In this document: piece after piece, positions 8,003 to 17,072 of the stretch
Numbering within the stretch: the first letter of the stretch is position 1
How the letters are laid out: every line of letters starts with the position of its first letter
Source: an uncultured Woeseia sp.
GTDB lineage: Bacteria; Pseudomonadota; Gammaproteobacteria; Steroidobacterales; Woeseiaceae
Reading direction: 5' to 3'
Length of the DNA stretch: 64,000 bases
Assembly (NCBI GenBank): GCA_913031125.1
Contig: CAJWFK010000009.1
Span: forward strand, 1-64,000
The notes under the pieces: model-generated
Seen by the model: the letters and a program-made list of their open reading frames with translations, nothing else
Told to the model about the DNA's origin: nothing
Databases searched by the model: none
Position numbers and translations under genes: made by a program

Positions 8003-9495
8003 TGGATCATCAGGATCGTCCGATATCAATTGCTATGGTCGCACTGGGTGGTCAGGGTGGCGGCGTCTTGACCGGTTGGTTGGTCGAAACCGCGGAAAAA
8101 AATGGGTATATAGCCCAGTCCACTTATGTTGCTGGAGTAGCTCAACGGACAGGCTCAACCGTTTATTGTGTTGAGATGTTTCCGCGAAAAGAGGCAGACA
8201 AGACTGGAAAAGTTCCGGTGTTTACACCATATCCGATTCCTGGTGACGTTGATCTAGTGATCGCCGGAGAAATGGCAGAGACCAGCAGGGCGATTGAAAA
8301 GGGTTTTGTTACGCCAAACGTTAGTACATTGATTGCAAGCAGCCACCGTGTTTATTCGATGCCGGAAAAAGAGGCACTTGGCGACGGTATCATGGATATG
8401 TCCAAGGTGTCGGAAGTAGCATCGAGGGCCGCTCGAAAATATGTTTGCTTTGATATGCAGGAAGCTGCGGACGAGACAGGCAGTATTATTAGCTCGGTGA
8501 TATTTGGTGCAATTGCTGCTAGTGGGGCATTACCGTTCGGCCGGACCGATTTTGAACAGACAATTAGAAACGGTGGAAAAGCGGTTGATTCAAATCTTCG
8601 CGGTTTCAGTGCCGGTTATGAACGCGCGCTTTCGGCACCAATAGCTGAGGACACTGGAGCTCCAGTAGAAGCAGTAACTGAAGGACCAAATGGTCAGGCG
8701 CTCGCTGATCGCATTAAGTCAGAATTACCGGTAGAGCTTCATAAGACAGTATTGCATGGAGCTTTGCGTACTCTAGATTATCAACATGCAGACTACGCAC
8801 ATCAATATATAGACCGTATTGTTCAGCTTACAAGCACCGATCATATTAAATATGGATTCGTGTTATCTGAAGAAGTTGCCCGCCAACTTGCATTGCAAAT
8901 GTGTTATGAGGACATAATTCGGGTTGCCGATTTAAAAACACGGGCGAACCGGTTTAATAGTATTCGCGCGCAGGTGAATTCTGAGGGAGAACAGCCGGTC
9001 GGTGTTGTCGAATATTTCCATCCACGCTTAGAAGAGGTTTGTGACATTCTGCCAGCCAGTGTTGGTGCCAAGATACTTAGCTCTGATTTACTAAAGCGCT
9101 TAATTAGTCCTTTTTTTAGCAAAGGACGGAATATCACTACTACCAAGGTTTTCGGTTTCTTGATTTTGTATTTGTTGGCGAAGTGGAGGCGATTTCGTCC
9201 AATGAGTTACCGTTTCCGTGAGCAGAATAAGTTTATTGAAACGTGGCTTGACCGTGTCACAAATGCTGCAGTTAAGGATTACGACTACGGTGTTGCAGTG
9301 GCGCGCTGTATTGAAATTGTCAAAGGCTATGGTGAAACCTATGAGCGGGGACTCTCCCGTTATTTAGCGATGATTGATGTGGAGACTGGCGCTAAAAACT
9401 CAGACGAAGTTCGACAGTTGTACAGGGCAGCATTGGCAGATGAAAAAGGTGAAGCATTTGAAGCGGCGTTTGCCTCGCTTGGGATCGATGCATGA
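8002..9495 (+). CDS. iorB: Indolepyruvate oxidoreductase beta subunit, long form
   Basis: 497-residue partner of IorA. The first ~200 residues are the classical gamma/beta oxidoreductase domain (ALGGQGGGVLTGW near residue 14, AGVAQRTGS). The remaining ~290 residues form the extension found in the long bacterial IorB proteins (DUF6537-type by length and position), whereas archaeal IorB is only about 200 residues. Coupled to iorA by TAATG and to the SDR gene by ATGA. The product, indoleacetyl-CoA or phenylacetyl-CoA, is the same kind of intermediate the upstream ligase makes, so the two converge on arylacetyl-CoA. Confidence 0.9.
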   Translation: MDHQDRPISIAMVALGGQGGGVLTGWLVETAEKNGYIAQSTYVAGVAQRTGSTVYCVEMFPRKEADKTGKVPVFTPYPIPGDVDLVIAGEMAETSRAIEKGFVTPNVSTLIASSHRVYSMPEKEALGDGIMDMSKVSEVASRAARKYVCFDMQEAADETGSIISSVIFGAIAASGALPFGRTDFEQTIRNGGKAVDSNLRGFSAGYERALSAPIAEDTGAPVEAVTEGPNGQALADRIKSELPVELHKTVLHGALRTLDYQHADYAHQYIDRIVQLTSTDHIKYGFVLSEEVARQLALQMCYEDIIRVADLKTRANRFNSIRAQVNSEGEQPVGVVEYFHPRLEEVCDILPASVGAKILSSDLLKRLISPFFSKGRNITTTKVFGFLILYLLAKWRRFRPMSYRFREQNKFIETWLDRVTNAAVKDYDYGVAVARCIEIVKGYGETYERGLSRYLAMIDVETGAKNSDEVRQLYRAALADEKGEAFEAAFASLGIDA

Positions 9496-10247
9496 GCTAT
9501 TACACTGGCAGGCATGCGCTGGTGACGGGCGGTGGTAGCGGGATTGGTGCGGCTATAGCTAAGATACTCAAAGATAAGGGCTCTATAGTAACTATTCTTG
9601 GGAGAAATGCAGAAAAGCTTGCAGAAAAAGCATCTGAACTGGATGTGTCATTTGCGGTGGCAGATGTCACTGACAGAGAGCAAGTGGATAGAGTATTTTC
9701 TGTGGCAGTGGGGGAAAGGGGCCCAATAGATATTCTTATCAATAATGCTGGTTTAGCTGAAGCAATGCCTTTCAGCCGTATGGAAGATGAGATGTGGGAT
9801 CGTCTGTTGGCTGTCAATTTGACCGGAGTATACAACTGCACGAAGTCTGTTATCACTGGCATGTTACAGCAGAGCATGGGCCGCATAGTGAATATCGCCA
9901 GTGTTGCTGGCTTGAATGGATATGCTTATGTATCGGCTTATTGTGCGGCCAAACATGGGGTTGTTGGTTTAACTCGCTCACTTGCCCTGGAGTTTGCTGG
10001 TTCGGGTATAACCGTAAATGCTGTTTGTCCCGGTTATACAAATACTGCAATGGCACATCAAGCTGTTGATAAAATTATTGAGGCGACTGGTCGTAGCCGT
10101 GAGCAGGCGATGACGGAATTATTGGAAACCAGCTCGCAGGACCGTCTGATTGAGCCTGAGGAAGTCGCAGACACGGTTATCTGGCTATGTCGGCAGGAGT
10201 CTATGAATGGACAGGCCATTGCGATTGCTGGTGGAGAAGCAGTGTGA
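9492..10247 (+). CDS. Short-chain dehydrogenase/reductase
   Basis: 251-residue classical SDR: cofactor loop TGGGSGIG (13-20), NNAG, catalytic Ser followed by YCAAK. Closest in style to 3-hydroxyacyl-CoA or cyclic alcohol dehydrogenases of aromatic-CoA pathways. It sits between iorB (4-bp overlap) and an enoyl-CoA hydratase, so oxidation of a hydroxyacyl-CoA in the same beta-oxidation-like sequence is likely. Substrate is not readable from sequence. Confidence 0.85.
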   Translation: MSYYTGRHALVTGGGSGIGAAIAKILKDKGSIVTILGRNAEKLAEKASELDVSFAVADVTDREQVDRVFSVAVGERGPIDILINNAGLAEAMPFSRMEDEMWDRLLAVNLTGVYNCTKSVITGMLQQSMGRIVNIASVAGLNGYAYVSAYCAAKHGVVGLTRSLALEFAGSGITVNAVCPGYTNTAMAHQAVDKIIEATGRSREQAMTELLETSSQDRLIEPEEVADTVIWLCRQESMNGQAIAIAGGEAV

Positions 10248-10254
10248 GGCAACT

Positions 10255-11061
10255 ATGACTAAGATTAATCCCGAACATTTTGTCTGGACCCAGAATGCTG
10301 AGGGTGTTGGCACTGTTACTCTCAATCGACCTGAGAAGAAGAACCCCTTGACCTTTGAGTCATACGCGGAACTCAGAGATACATTTCGCTCACTTGCCCA
10401 TAATGATGAAATCAAAACGGTTGTTATCACTGGGGCGGGTGATAATTTTTGTTCTGGTGGCGATGTGCATGAGATTATCGGACCGCTAACAGAGATGGAT
10501 ATGAAGGGCTTGCTCCGGTTTACGCGCATGACGGGTGATCTCGTGAAAGCGATTCGACATTGTCCGCAACCTGTTATTAGTGCTATCGACGGTGTTTGTG
10601 CTGGCGCCGGGGCAGCTGTAGCGATGGCAAGTGATTTGCGGTACGGCACGTCGCGTGCCAAAACAGCTTTTCTGTTTGTCCGAGTGGGTCTTGCTGGAGC
10701 AGATATGGGTGCCTGTGCGATATTGCCCCGTCTTATTGGGCAGGGCCGGGCGTCGGAGTTGTTGTTTACGGGACGGGTGATGACCGCGGAAGAGGGGGAA
10801 AGGTGGGGCTGGTTCAACGAGCTCGTAGAACCTGACAACTTACTTGGCCATGCGGAGACGGCAGCCGAAAAATTGGCTAGGGGCCCTAATTTTGCGCACG
10901 CGATGACAAAAAATCAGCTGAATATTGAATGGGATATGTCTATTGATCAGGCGATTGAAGCTGAGGGGCAGGCGCAGGCTATTTGCATGCAAACGGATGA
11001 TTTTAAGCGTGCATACAATGCCTTCGTGAAAAAACAAAAACCCGAGTTTAAGGGGAACTGA
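10255..11061 (+). CDS. Enoyl-CoA hydratase/isomerase family protein
   Basis: 268-residue crotonase-fold enzyme. Start set at ATG 10255, seven bases after the preceding stop; the longer open frame from 10207 overlaps the SDR gene. Seen: an oxyanion-hole region with FCSGGDVHE and a second block [15 protein letters not shown]. Hydrates, isomerises or hydrolyses an aryl- or alicyclic enoyl-CoA in the cytoplasm. Part of the iorA-to-RidA operon. Confidence 0.88.
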   Translation: MTKINPEHFVWTQNAEGVGTVTLNRPEKKNPLTFESYAELRDTFRSLAHNDEIKTVVITGAGDNFCSGGDVHEIIGPLTEMDMKGLLRFTRMTGDLVKAIRHCPQPVISAIDGVCAGAGAAVAMASDLRYGTSRAKTAFLFVRVGLAGADMGACAILPRLIGQGRASELLFTGRVMTAEEGERWGWFNELVEPDNLLGHAETAAEKLARGPNFAHAMTKNQLNIEWDMSIDQAIEAEGQAQAICMQTDDFKRAYNAFVKKQKPEFKGN

Positions 11062-11064
11062 TCG

Positions 11065-12225
11065 ATGGCTGATAGGACTTACCTCGGCTGGCCATTCCTT
11101 GAGGACCGTCATCGCGAACTGAAAAAGCAGTTGGACGATTGGTGTCAGAAGCAGGAATTTAAGCATGATGAAGATATCGATGATATTTGTCGAGAGCTTG
11201 TAAAGGATCTAGGTAAGGGAGAAATTCTTCGATATTGTGTTCCGGCAAGTTCCGGAGGAGCAACCGAACATTTGGATGTCCGCAGCCTCGCTCTTTGTCG
11301 AGAGACACTAAGCTACCATTCTGGCCTAGCTGATTTTTCATTTGCCATGCAGGGTCTTGGTAGCGGTGCTATTTCACTGTTTGGCACCGAAATACAACAG
11401 GGTACCTATCTGCCAGGCATAGCAGCCGGCAAGCTCATTGCGGCATTTGCACTATCGGAAGCTGATGCGGGCTCTGATGTGGCAGCACTGGCGATGACCG
11501 CTGATAGGGATGGTGATACATATATATTGAATGGCGAGAAGACATGGATATCGAATGGCGGTATTGCTGATTTCTACTGCGTCTTTGCTCGAACCGGAGA
11601 AGGTCCAGGCGCTCGCGGATTAAGCGCGTTTGTCGTCGATGCCACTGCTTCAGGATTATCGATTGCTGATAGAATTGACACTATTGCACCCCACCCCCTA
11701 GCTAAGTTGTCGTTTGTGGATTGTCGAGTTTCGGTGGATGCAATGATTGGCGGCCCTGGCGAGGGGTTTAAGGTTGCAATGGCCACATTGGATGTTTTTC
11801 GCACTACTGTCGCGGCGGCGGCTTTGGGTTTCGCGCGGCGGGCGCTAGATGAAGCGTTGCAGCATACCAGTACGAGAAAATTGTTTGGAGAACCGCTTTC
11901 TGCTTTGCAGATGACGGAAAGTGCTATTGCTGATATGGCGACAGAGATCGACGCAAGTGCTTTGCTGATATATCGGTCAGCTTGGGCTAAGGATTGTCAC
12001 CAATCACGAGTAACTAGGGAGGCAGCAATGGCTAAACTTTATGCTACCGAGGCGGCACAAAAAATTATTGATCGCGCGGTTCAACTCTTTGGTGGTCAAG
12101 GAGTGACTAAAGGAAATATAGCTGAGAGCTTATACCGCGAAATTCGTGCGTTGAGGATTTATGAGGGAGCAAGTGAGGTTCAAAAAGTAATCATTGCCCG
12201 ACAGACCTATGGCGGTAGAGATTAA
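11065..12225 (+). CDS. Acyl-CoA dehydrogenase
   Basis: 386-residue FAD-dependent acyl-CoA dehydrogenase. FAD/substrate blocks [12 protein letters not shown] and TWISNGG are in place, and the catalytic base is E367 in RIYEGASE, the position used by short/medium-chain and isovaleryl/glutaryl-type enzymes. Would make the alpha,beta double bond that the upstream hydratase uses. Three bases separate it from the hydratase gene, and TAATG couples it to the RidA gene. Confidence 0.9.
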   Translation: MADRTYLGWPFLEDRHRELKKQLDDWCQKQEFKHDEDIDDICRELVKDLGKGEILRYCVPASSGGATEHLDVRSLALCRETLSYHSGLADFSFAMQGLGSGAISLFGTEIQQGTYLPGIAAGKLIAAFALSEADAGSDVAALAMTADRDGDTYILNGEKTWISNGGIADFYCVFARTGEGPGARGLSAFVVDATASGLSIADRIDTIAPHPLAKLSFVDCRVSVDAMIGGPGEGFKVAMATLDVFRTTVAAAALGFARRALDEALQHTSTRKLFGEPLSALQMTESAIADMATEIDASALLIYRSAWAKDCHQSRVTREAAMAKLYATEAAQKIIDRAVQLFGGQGVTKGNIAESLYREIRALRIYEGASEVQKVIIARQTYGGRD

Positions 12226-12614
12226 TGAAAGCGTTGTTACCAAAAGGATGGCCGAGGCCGAAAGGATACTCTAATGGCATACTAGCCGAAGGGTCTCAGG
12301 TTTTTGTGGCCGGGATGATCGGCTGGAATGAGCAGGGCGAGTTTCCCGATGGATTTGTTGATCAATTCGAACAGACGCTGAAAAATACCCTGGCAGTTCT
12401 TGCAGAAGCGAACGCAGGCGCTGCTGATGTAGTGCGTATGACGTGGTACGTGACAGATCTTGATATGTATCGGAGCAAGCTCAGGGAGTTAGGGTGGGCC
12501 TACCGTAATTTAATGGGAACAAATTTTCCTGCAATGAGTGTGGTTGAAGTGAGTGGCCTTGTCGAGCCTAAGGCAATGATTGAAATCGAAACAACTGCAG
12601 TTATTGGTCAGTAA
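12225..12614 (+). CDS. RidA/YjgF-family protein, candidate enamine/imine deaminase
   Basis: 129-residue RidA-superfamily protein. Generic RidA hydrolyses reactive enamines and imines; family members such as 2-aminomuconate deaminase work inside aromatic amine catabolism. Here it is the last gene of a beta-oxidation-like operon in a region that also encodes a 2-aminobenzoyl-CoA monooxygenase/reductase, whose reported product is a cyclic enamine. A dedicated step releasing ammonium is therefore a sensible inference. Its 3' end overlaps the convergent marR gene by 14 bp. Confidence 0.85.
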   Translation: MKALLPKGWPRPKGYSNGILAEGSQVFVAGMIGWNEQGEFPDGFVDQFEQTLKNTLAVLAEANAGAADVVRMTWYVTDLDMYRSKLRELGWAYRNLMGTNFPAMSVVEVSGLVEPKAMIEIETTAVIGQ

Positions 12615-13074
12615 CAGCGTTCCTGGTCTTTAGCAGGAGTTCCTGCAAATGTGACATGTCTTCATCAGATAACTTGTCCAGGATGTCACCAACCCAACCT
12701 TCATGATGTTGGGCCATATTATTAAAATCTTTCCGTCCTTGAATCGTTAGTTCAATATATTGAACACGGCGATCATGTTTCGCGCGAGTACGAGTCACCA
12801 AACCATTTCTCTCAAGTCGGTCGATTACACCGGTGACGTTACCGTTCGACACCATTAGGCCTATTGAGAGTTCTGACATTGTCATTGGTTTACCTGTCCG
12901 TTCAAGTTCGGATAACACGTCAAATTGAGGTAACGTTACAGAAAACTCAGTTCGAAACAGAGTCCGCAGTTTCTGCTCGATAACAGTTTCGCACGAGAGC
13001 AATCGAAGCCATGTTCGAATTGCTGTCTTATTACGAGAATCTTTATTCTTAAGTTCTTGTTCTGATGCACTCAT
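12601..13074 (-). CDS. MarR-family transcriptional regulator
   Basis: 157-residue winged-helix repressor with the MarR core (LPQFDVLSELE, LMVSNGNVTGVIDRLE, and wing RAKHDRRVQYIELT). The family often senses aromatic acids or their CoA esters and represses the adjacent catabolic operon; IacR of indoleacetate clusters is a MarR member. It is the only regulator gene inside the 25-kb catabolic island and lies between its two operons, so it is the best candidate for controlling both. An inverted repeat 34 bp upstream of its ATG suggests autoregulation. Confidence 0.9.
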   Translation of the reverse strand: MSASEQELKNKDSRNKTAIRTWLRLLSCETVIEQKLRTLFRTEFSVTLPQFDVLSELERTGKPMTMSELSIGLMVSNGNVTGVIDRLERNGLVTRTRAKHDRRVQYIELTIQGRKDFNNMAQHHEGWVGDILDKLSDEDMSHLQELLLKTRNAVTDQ

Positions 13075-13107
13075 TTATTTTGGCAAGATTATCAACTGTC
13101 AGTGAGA

Positions 13108-13128
13108 TTAATATTAGCTTTATATTAA
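13108..13128. promoter_or_regulatory. Inverted repeat upstream of marR, candidate operator
   Basis: Perfect 7-bp arms TTAATAT (13108-13114) and ATATTAA (13122-13128) around a 7-base centre, in the AT-rich 162-bp gap between divergent marR and the second catabolic operon. Size and site fit a MarR dimer operator serving both directions. The AT-rich setting makes chance occurrence quite possible. Confidence 0.4.
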
Positions 13129-13236
13129 AAAAATTACGAACATCAAATAACTCATAGTTAATTTTTTACACTAAATTATTTTAACCATATAATAATATCT
13201 GGGAAATTAAGTAAAGGGTGACCGTTTCTTGAATCG

Positions 13237-14010
13237 GTGATTAGTATTTTGACCAAGTTAAACAAATCTGAGAAAAGTCGGGTCACACTGCGTTTTCCGC
13301 AGATTGACCCAGCCGGAATCATGTTCTACCCGCGTTATTTTGAGATAGCACTTCGACGGTTTCCTGTTCTACCGTTTTCGGCGCCTCCGTATACTCTTAC
13401 AACGCAATTTATTCGGCCTAACCGTTTAGGGGACACGTTAGATTTGTCATTGCAGCATGATATTGAGTTGTCCAGTTGGCTGGTCACAGGTCTATTGCAG
13501 GACGAAGAGCACTTCTCGATACGCTTATTAAAGGACGGAGCAGATTTAACAGATGATGCCCATTTCCCTGCTCTGCCGGCCTTTACGTCGGATGAATCTG
13601 AAATTGGTGCATGGGCGGTCGGCTGCGATAGCCGAATGATTCTGTCCCGCTACTTCGAATTACTCAATATGACAATCGAGGAGTGGTTTGAAGATACGCT
13701 AGAAATACCATTTTTCGAGCTACATTATGGACGAAATATTGCTATTCCAACGGTACAGTTCGACACAATAATTCGAGGATTTCCATCCATTGGCAGCAGT
13801 GCGACTGTGTGGTTGAGGCCTATAACCTTAGGAAAGAGGGCAATGACATTTAAGAGTTGGTTGGTTGTTGACGACCAATGTTTAGTGGAAAACAAGCAAG
13901 TAATAGTTTTTGTCAAAACCCATGATGACGGATATGAGGCCATTCAGATTCCTGGCTACATTAGGGAACGTTTTGAAAAACAGCTAGAAAATACAGGCAA
14001 AGGTAAATAG
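13237..14010 (+). CDS. Double-hotdog protein, 4-hydroxybenzoyl-CoA-thioesterase-like
   Basis: 257-residue protein with a 4HBT-type motif QIDPAGIMFYPRYFE near residue 22, carrying the Asp that is catalytic in 4-hydroxybenzoyl-CoA thioesterase, followed by an apparently shortened first hotdog unit. A second, degenerate hotdog copy (about 125-230) lacks the Asp-Pro pair and starts SRMILSRYFELL. Likely a thioesterase releasing CoA or acting in repair of dead-end CoA esters. GTG at 13237 is the first available start after an in-frame stop at 13219; an AAAGGG stretch upstream is rather far, so the start is uncertain. Confidence 0.65.
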   Translation: MISILTKLNKSEKSRVTLRFPQIDPAGIMFYPRYFEIALRRFPVLPFSAPPYTLTTQFIRPNRLGDTLDLSLQHDIELSSWLVTGLLQDEEHFSIRLLKDGADLTDDAHFPALPAFTSDESEIGAWAVGCDSRMILSRYFELLNMTIEEWFEDTLEIPFFELHYGRNIAIPTVQFDTIIRGFPSIGSSATVWLRPITLGKRAMTFKSWLVVDDQCLVENKQVIVFVKTHDDGYEAIQIPGYIRERFEKQLENTGKGK

Positions 14011-14015
14011 CTTCT

Positions 14016-15464
14016 ATGTGGCGTCCTAGTGAGAGAATTAAGTATCAACCGCAGCCAGGACCTTGGCCGACTCGTGAGGAAGCTGAAGCTTCGATGCTGT
14101 TTAGTCCGATCGATATTGGTACTCAAAAGTTGAGACAAAGGACGTGGGTGCCTGCGATGGTTCCTTGGCGAGCGACCGAGGAAGGGTTTGTAACCCAAGA
14201 CATTCTAGATTGGTATCGACGATACGCAGAAGGCCGGCCAGGTGGCTTGGTGGTCGAGGCGACCGGAATTAGGGACATCCCAAGTGGACCTTTGTTGAGG
14301 ATTGGCGACGATCGGTTTATTCCGGGATTAAGAGAACTAGTTAAAACTGTTCAGGAAGCAAGCAATGGTGAAACTCGACTATTTATACAGGTTATCGATT
14401 TTTTGCGTATTAATCGCCGGCCGCCGGCAGAGAAGTATTTTAACCGCTATCTCGAAATAACTGATTATCATCGCAATTATTTTGGAGAGAACTATAGTGA
14501 TGAAGAGGTGCGTGCTAAATTTTTAGAACTAACAGACGATGAAATTTCGGAGATTCTGACTCGCCGCGAATATGAGGCCTATGCATATGGTTATCGTGAA
14601 TTTGTAACGGATACAAGGTTACAGCATATAAGGGAATTACCTGACAAATTACCTTCACTATTTTCTTCCGCCGCGGTACGTGCTCGCAAGGCGGGTTTTG
14701 ACGGTGTCGAACTGCATTATGCTCATGCCTATACGATGGCTTCATTTCTTTCGGCAAGAAATACCCGGGATGATGGCTATGGAGGTGATTTGGCAGGCCG
14801 GGTGCGATTACCGCTGGAGGTATATAGGGCTGTGCGCAAGGCGGTTGGCAATGACTACATAGTTGGTTGCCGGTTCCTAGCTGATGAGATCATTGAGGGT
14901 GGTGCGGTTCCGAATGATGCGGCTTATTTTGGTGTTGAGTTCGCTAAAGCAGGAATGGATTTTCTCTCGCTGTCGCGGGGAGGAAAGTTCGAAGATGCTA
15001 AACAACCGAAAATTGGTGCCGCAGCCTACCCTTATACCGGGAAAAGTGGTTATGAATGTATGCCTCAGTACATTTCTGACGAAAAAGGCCCGTTTGGTCG
15101 TAACTTGTCGGCTACTGCATTGGTGCGCCATACAGTGCGGGAAGCAGGTTTTAAAACACCGGTCATAGTGGCTGGAGGTATTCACGGGTTCGTGGAAGCA
15201 GAGCGTATCCTACAAAGTAGCGAAGCTGATATCGTAGCCGCTGCTAGGCAATCGATAGCAGATCCTGACTGGTTTTTAAAAATGCGGCTGGGTCGCGGTG
15301 AAGACATCAGGGTGTGTATTTATTCCAATTATTGTGAGGCGCTTGATACACGCCATAAGCAGGTGACATGTGAGCTTTGGGACAGAGAGGACAAAGACGC
15401 GCCTGGTGTCACATTGTCATCTGATGGAAAACGGCGTTTATTGCCGCCGCCATGGAAAAGGTAA
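14016..15464 (+). CDS. Old-yellow-enzyme-family NADH:flavin oxidoreductase
   Basis: 482-residue FMN TIM-barrel protein. The signature block ELHYAHAYTMASFLSARN near 227 and the following GGDLAGRVRLP are typical of OYE/2,4-dienoyl-CoA reductase barrels. A Cys-containing tail (CIYSNYC near 430, another Cys ~13 residues on) hints at the iron-sulfur site of the dienoyl-CoA reductase class, but the C-terminal FAD/NAD domains are absent, so it would need an external reductase or bind NADH directly. Probably reduces an unsaturated or aromatic-derived acyl-CoA. It lies 5 bp after the hotdog gene. Confidence 0.85.
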   Translation: MWRPSERIKYQPQPGPWPTREEAEASMLFSPIDIGTQKLRQRTWVPAMVPWRATEEGFVTQDILDWYRRYAEGRPGGLVVEATGIRDIPSGPLLRIGDDRFIPGLRELVKTVQEASNGETRLFIQVIDFLRINRRPPAEKYFNRYLEITDYHRNYFGENYSDEEVRAKFLELTDDEISEILTRREYEAYAYGYREFVTDTRLQHIRELPDKLPSLFSSAAVRARKAGFDGVELHYAHAYTMASFLSARNTRDDGYGGDLAGRVRLPLEVYRAVRKAVGNDYIVGCRFLADEIIEGGAVPNDAAYFGVEFAKAGMDFLSLSRGGKFEDAKQPKIGAAAYPYTGKSGYECMPQYISDEKGPFGRNLSATALVRHTVREAGFKTPVIVAGGIHGFVEAERILQSSEADIVAAARQSIADPDWFLKMRLGRGEDIRVCIYSNYCEALDTRHKQVTCELWDREDKDAPGVTLSSDGKRRLLPPPWKR

Positions 15465-15470
15465 TGTTAA

Positions 15471-17072
15471 ATGAGCACGCCTGAGGAATTCGGCACCGTA
15501 TACCAAGCGTTTAAGTTAGCCGTGGATCGCCACGGGAGCAGGCCTTTTCTGAGATCGCCAGCAGTAAGTACAGAGGAGCACGCATACGGCGCTGCCGAAT
15601 ATTCCTACAATAGTGCGAATGATCGCGTTAGTGAATTGATTAAAGGGTATCTTACTCAAGAACTGAGGTGTGGTGACCGTGTAGCCTTAGCTTTTGATAG
15701 CCGACTAGAAAATTATTTACATTTACTTGCCTTAAATGCCTTGGGCGTCAGTATCGTTCCACTGAATTCTGGTTCTAGTGACCAGGAGTTGCAACATATC
15801 GTGAGTCATAGCGACAGTTGTCTAGTGGTGTCCTTACCAGAATATCGCAACCGTTTTGCTAAATTTGGAATTTGCGATGTACTTACTGAAGAAAGTCTCG
15901 GGGGCAACAACAACGAAAGTTTTACTGATTACATACAAAATACATTATCAGCAGAGGCGGCATTACTTTATACGTCAGGAACTACCGGGACACCTAAGGG
16001 TTGTATGTTGTCAAACGAATATTTCTTGGCAATTGGCTGCTGGTACATTGGTTTGGGTGATATTTGTTCGCTGGATAAAAATGATCGGCTTTTAACTCCT
16101 TTACCACCCAACCATATGAATGCGCTGTGTACCTCGTTTACAGCAATGATGCTTTGTGGTGGATGTGTGATACAGCTAGATCGTTTCCATCCGCGAACTT
16201 GGTGGCAGACAGTTCGTGATGAAAATGCAACGGTTATTCATTGCCTTGGGGTAATGACCGCAATCCTTTTAACTTTACCTGAACAAGAATTGGATGATTT
16301 TTCAGATCAATTAAAATTTTGTTTTGGTCCTGGTTCAGACCCCAGGCACCAAAGTATGTTTGAGAAGCGCTTCGGTTTTCCCCTGATAGAGGCCTGGGCG
16401 ATGACAGAGACAGGCGCAGGTGGAATGACAATAGCCTACAAGGAACCGCGCCATGTAGGACAGCGCTGTATTGGTATGCCTCTGGCGTCCATGGGGCATC
16501 GTATCGTCGATGAAAACGGGACCGATGTAATGATGGGAGAACCGGGCGAGCTTTTGGTTAGACAAAAGGGCGACAATTCGCGAAAGAATTTTTTTAGCGG
16601 TTATTACAAGGATTACGAAGCTACGGAAGAAGGTTGGAAAGATGGATGGTGGCACACCGGCGATGTTGTGCGTGAGGACGACGACGGATCACTATTTTTC
16701 ATCGATCGACGAAAAAATGTTATCAGAAGAAGCGGAGAGAATATCGCGGCGGTGGAAGTAGAGGCAATGCTTTTGCAACACCCCGATATTGATGGCTGTG
16801 CGGTCTGTGCGGTACCTGACAAAATCCGTGGCGATGAGGTTTTTGCTTTTATAATCAATAACAAAGGGACTGACGTCAGGAAAATTTTCGACTACTGCAT
16901 GGTCAATCTGACATACTTTAAAGTACCGGGTTACATTGCTGTGGTCCAAGAGTTGCCATTAACTGCTTCTCAAAAAGTGAGCCGGGGTGTAATTAAGAAA
17001 TTAGCTCGGAAATATTTGGCTGAGATGAAATGCGTGGATCTTAGGAAATTCAAGAAAAGAATAAAAAGATAA
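15471..17072 (+). CDS. AMP-forming acyl/aryl-CoA ligase
   Basis: 533-residue ANL-family ligase. Phosphate loop YTSGTTGTPKG near 162, WAMTETGAG near 305, GWWHTGD near 390, the hinge DRRKNVIRRSGENI, and the C-terminal catalytic Lys in TASQKVSRG. Resembles CaiC-type ligases; given the neighbours it may activate 2-aminobenzoate or a ring-opened indole acid. It is a second CoA ligase in the island, distinct from PaaK. Six bases separate it from the OYE gene, and the next gene starts right after its stop. Confidence 0.88.
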   Translation: MSTPEEFGTVYQAFKLAVDRHGSRPFLRSPAVSTEEHAYGAAEYSYNSANDRVSELIKGYLTQELRCGDRVALAFDSRLENYLHLLALNALGVSIVPLNSGSSDQELQHIVSHSDSCLVVSLPEYRNRFAKFGICDVLTEESLGGNNNESFTDYIQNTLSAEAALLYTSGTTGTPKGCMLSNEYFLAIGCWYIGLGDICSLDKNDRLLTPLPPNHMNALCTSFTAMMLCGGCVIQLDRFHPRTWWQTVRDENATVIHCLGVMTAILLTLPEQELDDFSDQLKFCFGPGSDPRHQSMFEKRFGFPLIEAWAMTETGAGGMTIAYKEPRHVGQRCIGMPLASMGHRIVDENGTDVMMGEPGELLVRQKGDNSRKNFFSGYYKDYEATEEGWKDGWWHTGDVVREDDDGSLFFIDRRKNVIRRSGENIAAVEVEAMLLQHPDIDGCAVCAVPDKIRGDEVFAFIINNKGTDVRKIFDYCMVNLTYFKVPGYIAVVQELPLTASQKVSRGVIKKLARKYLAEMKCVDLRKFKKRIKR

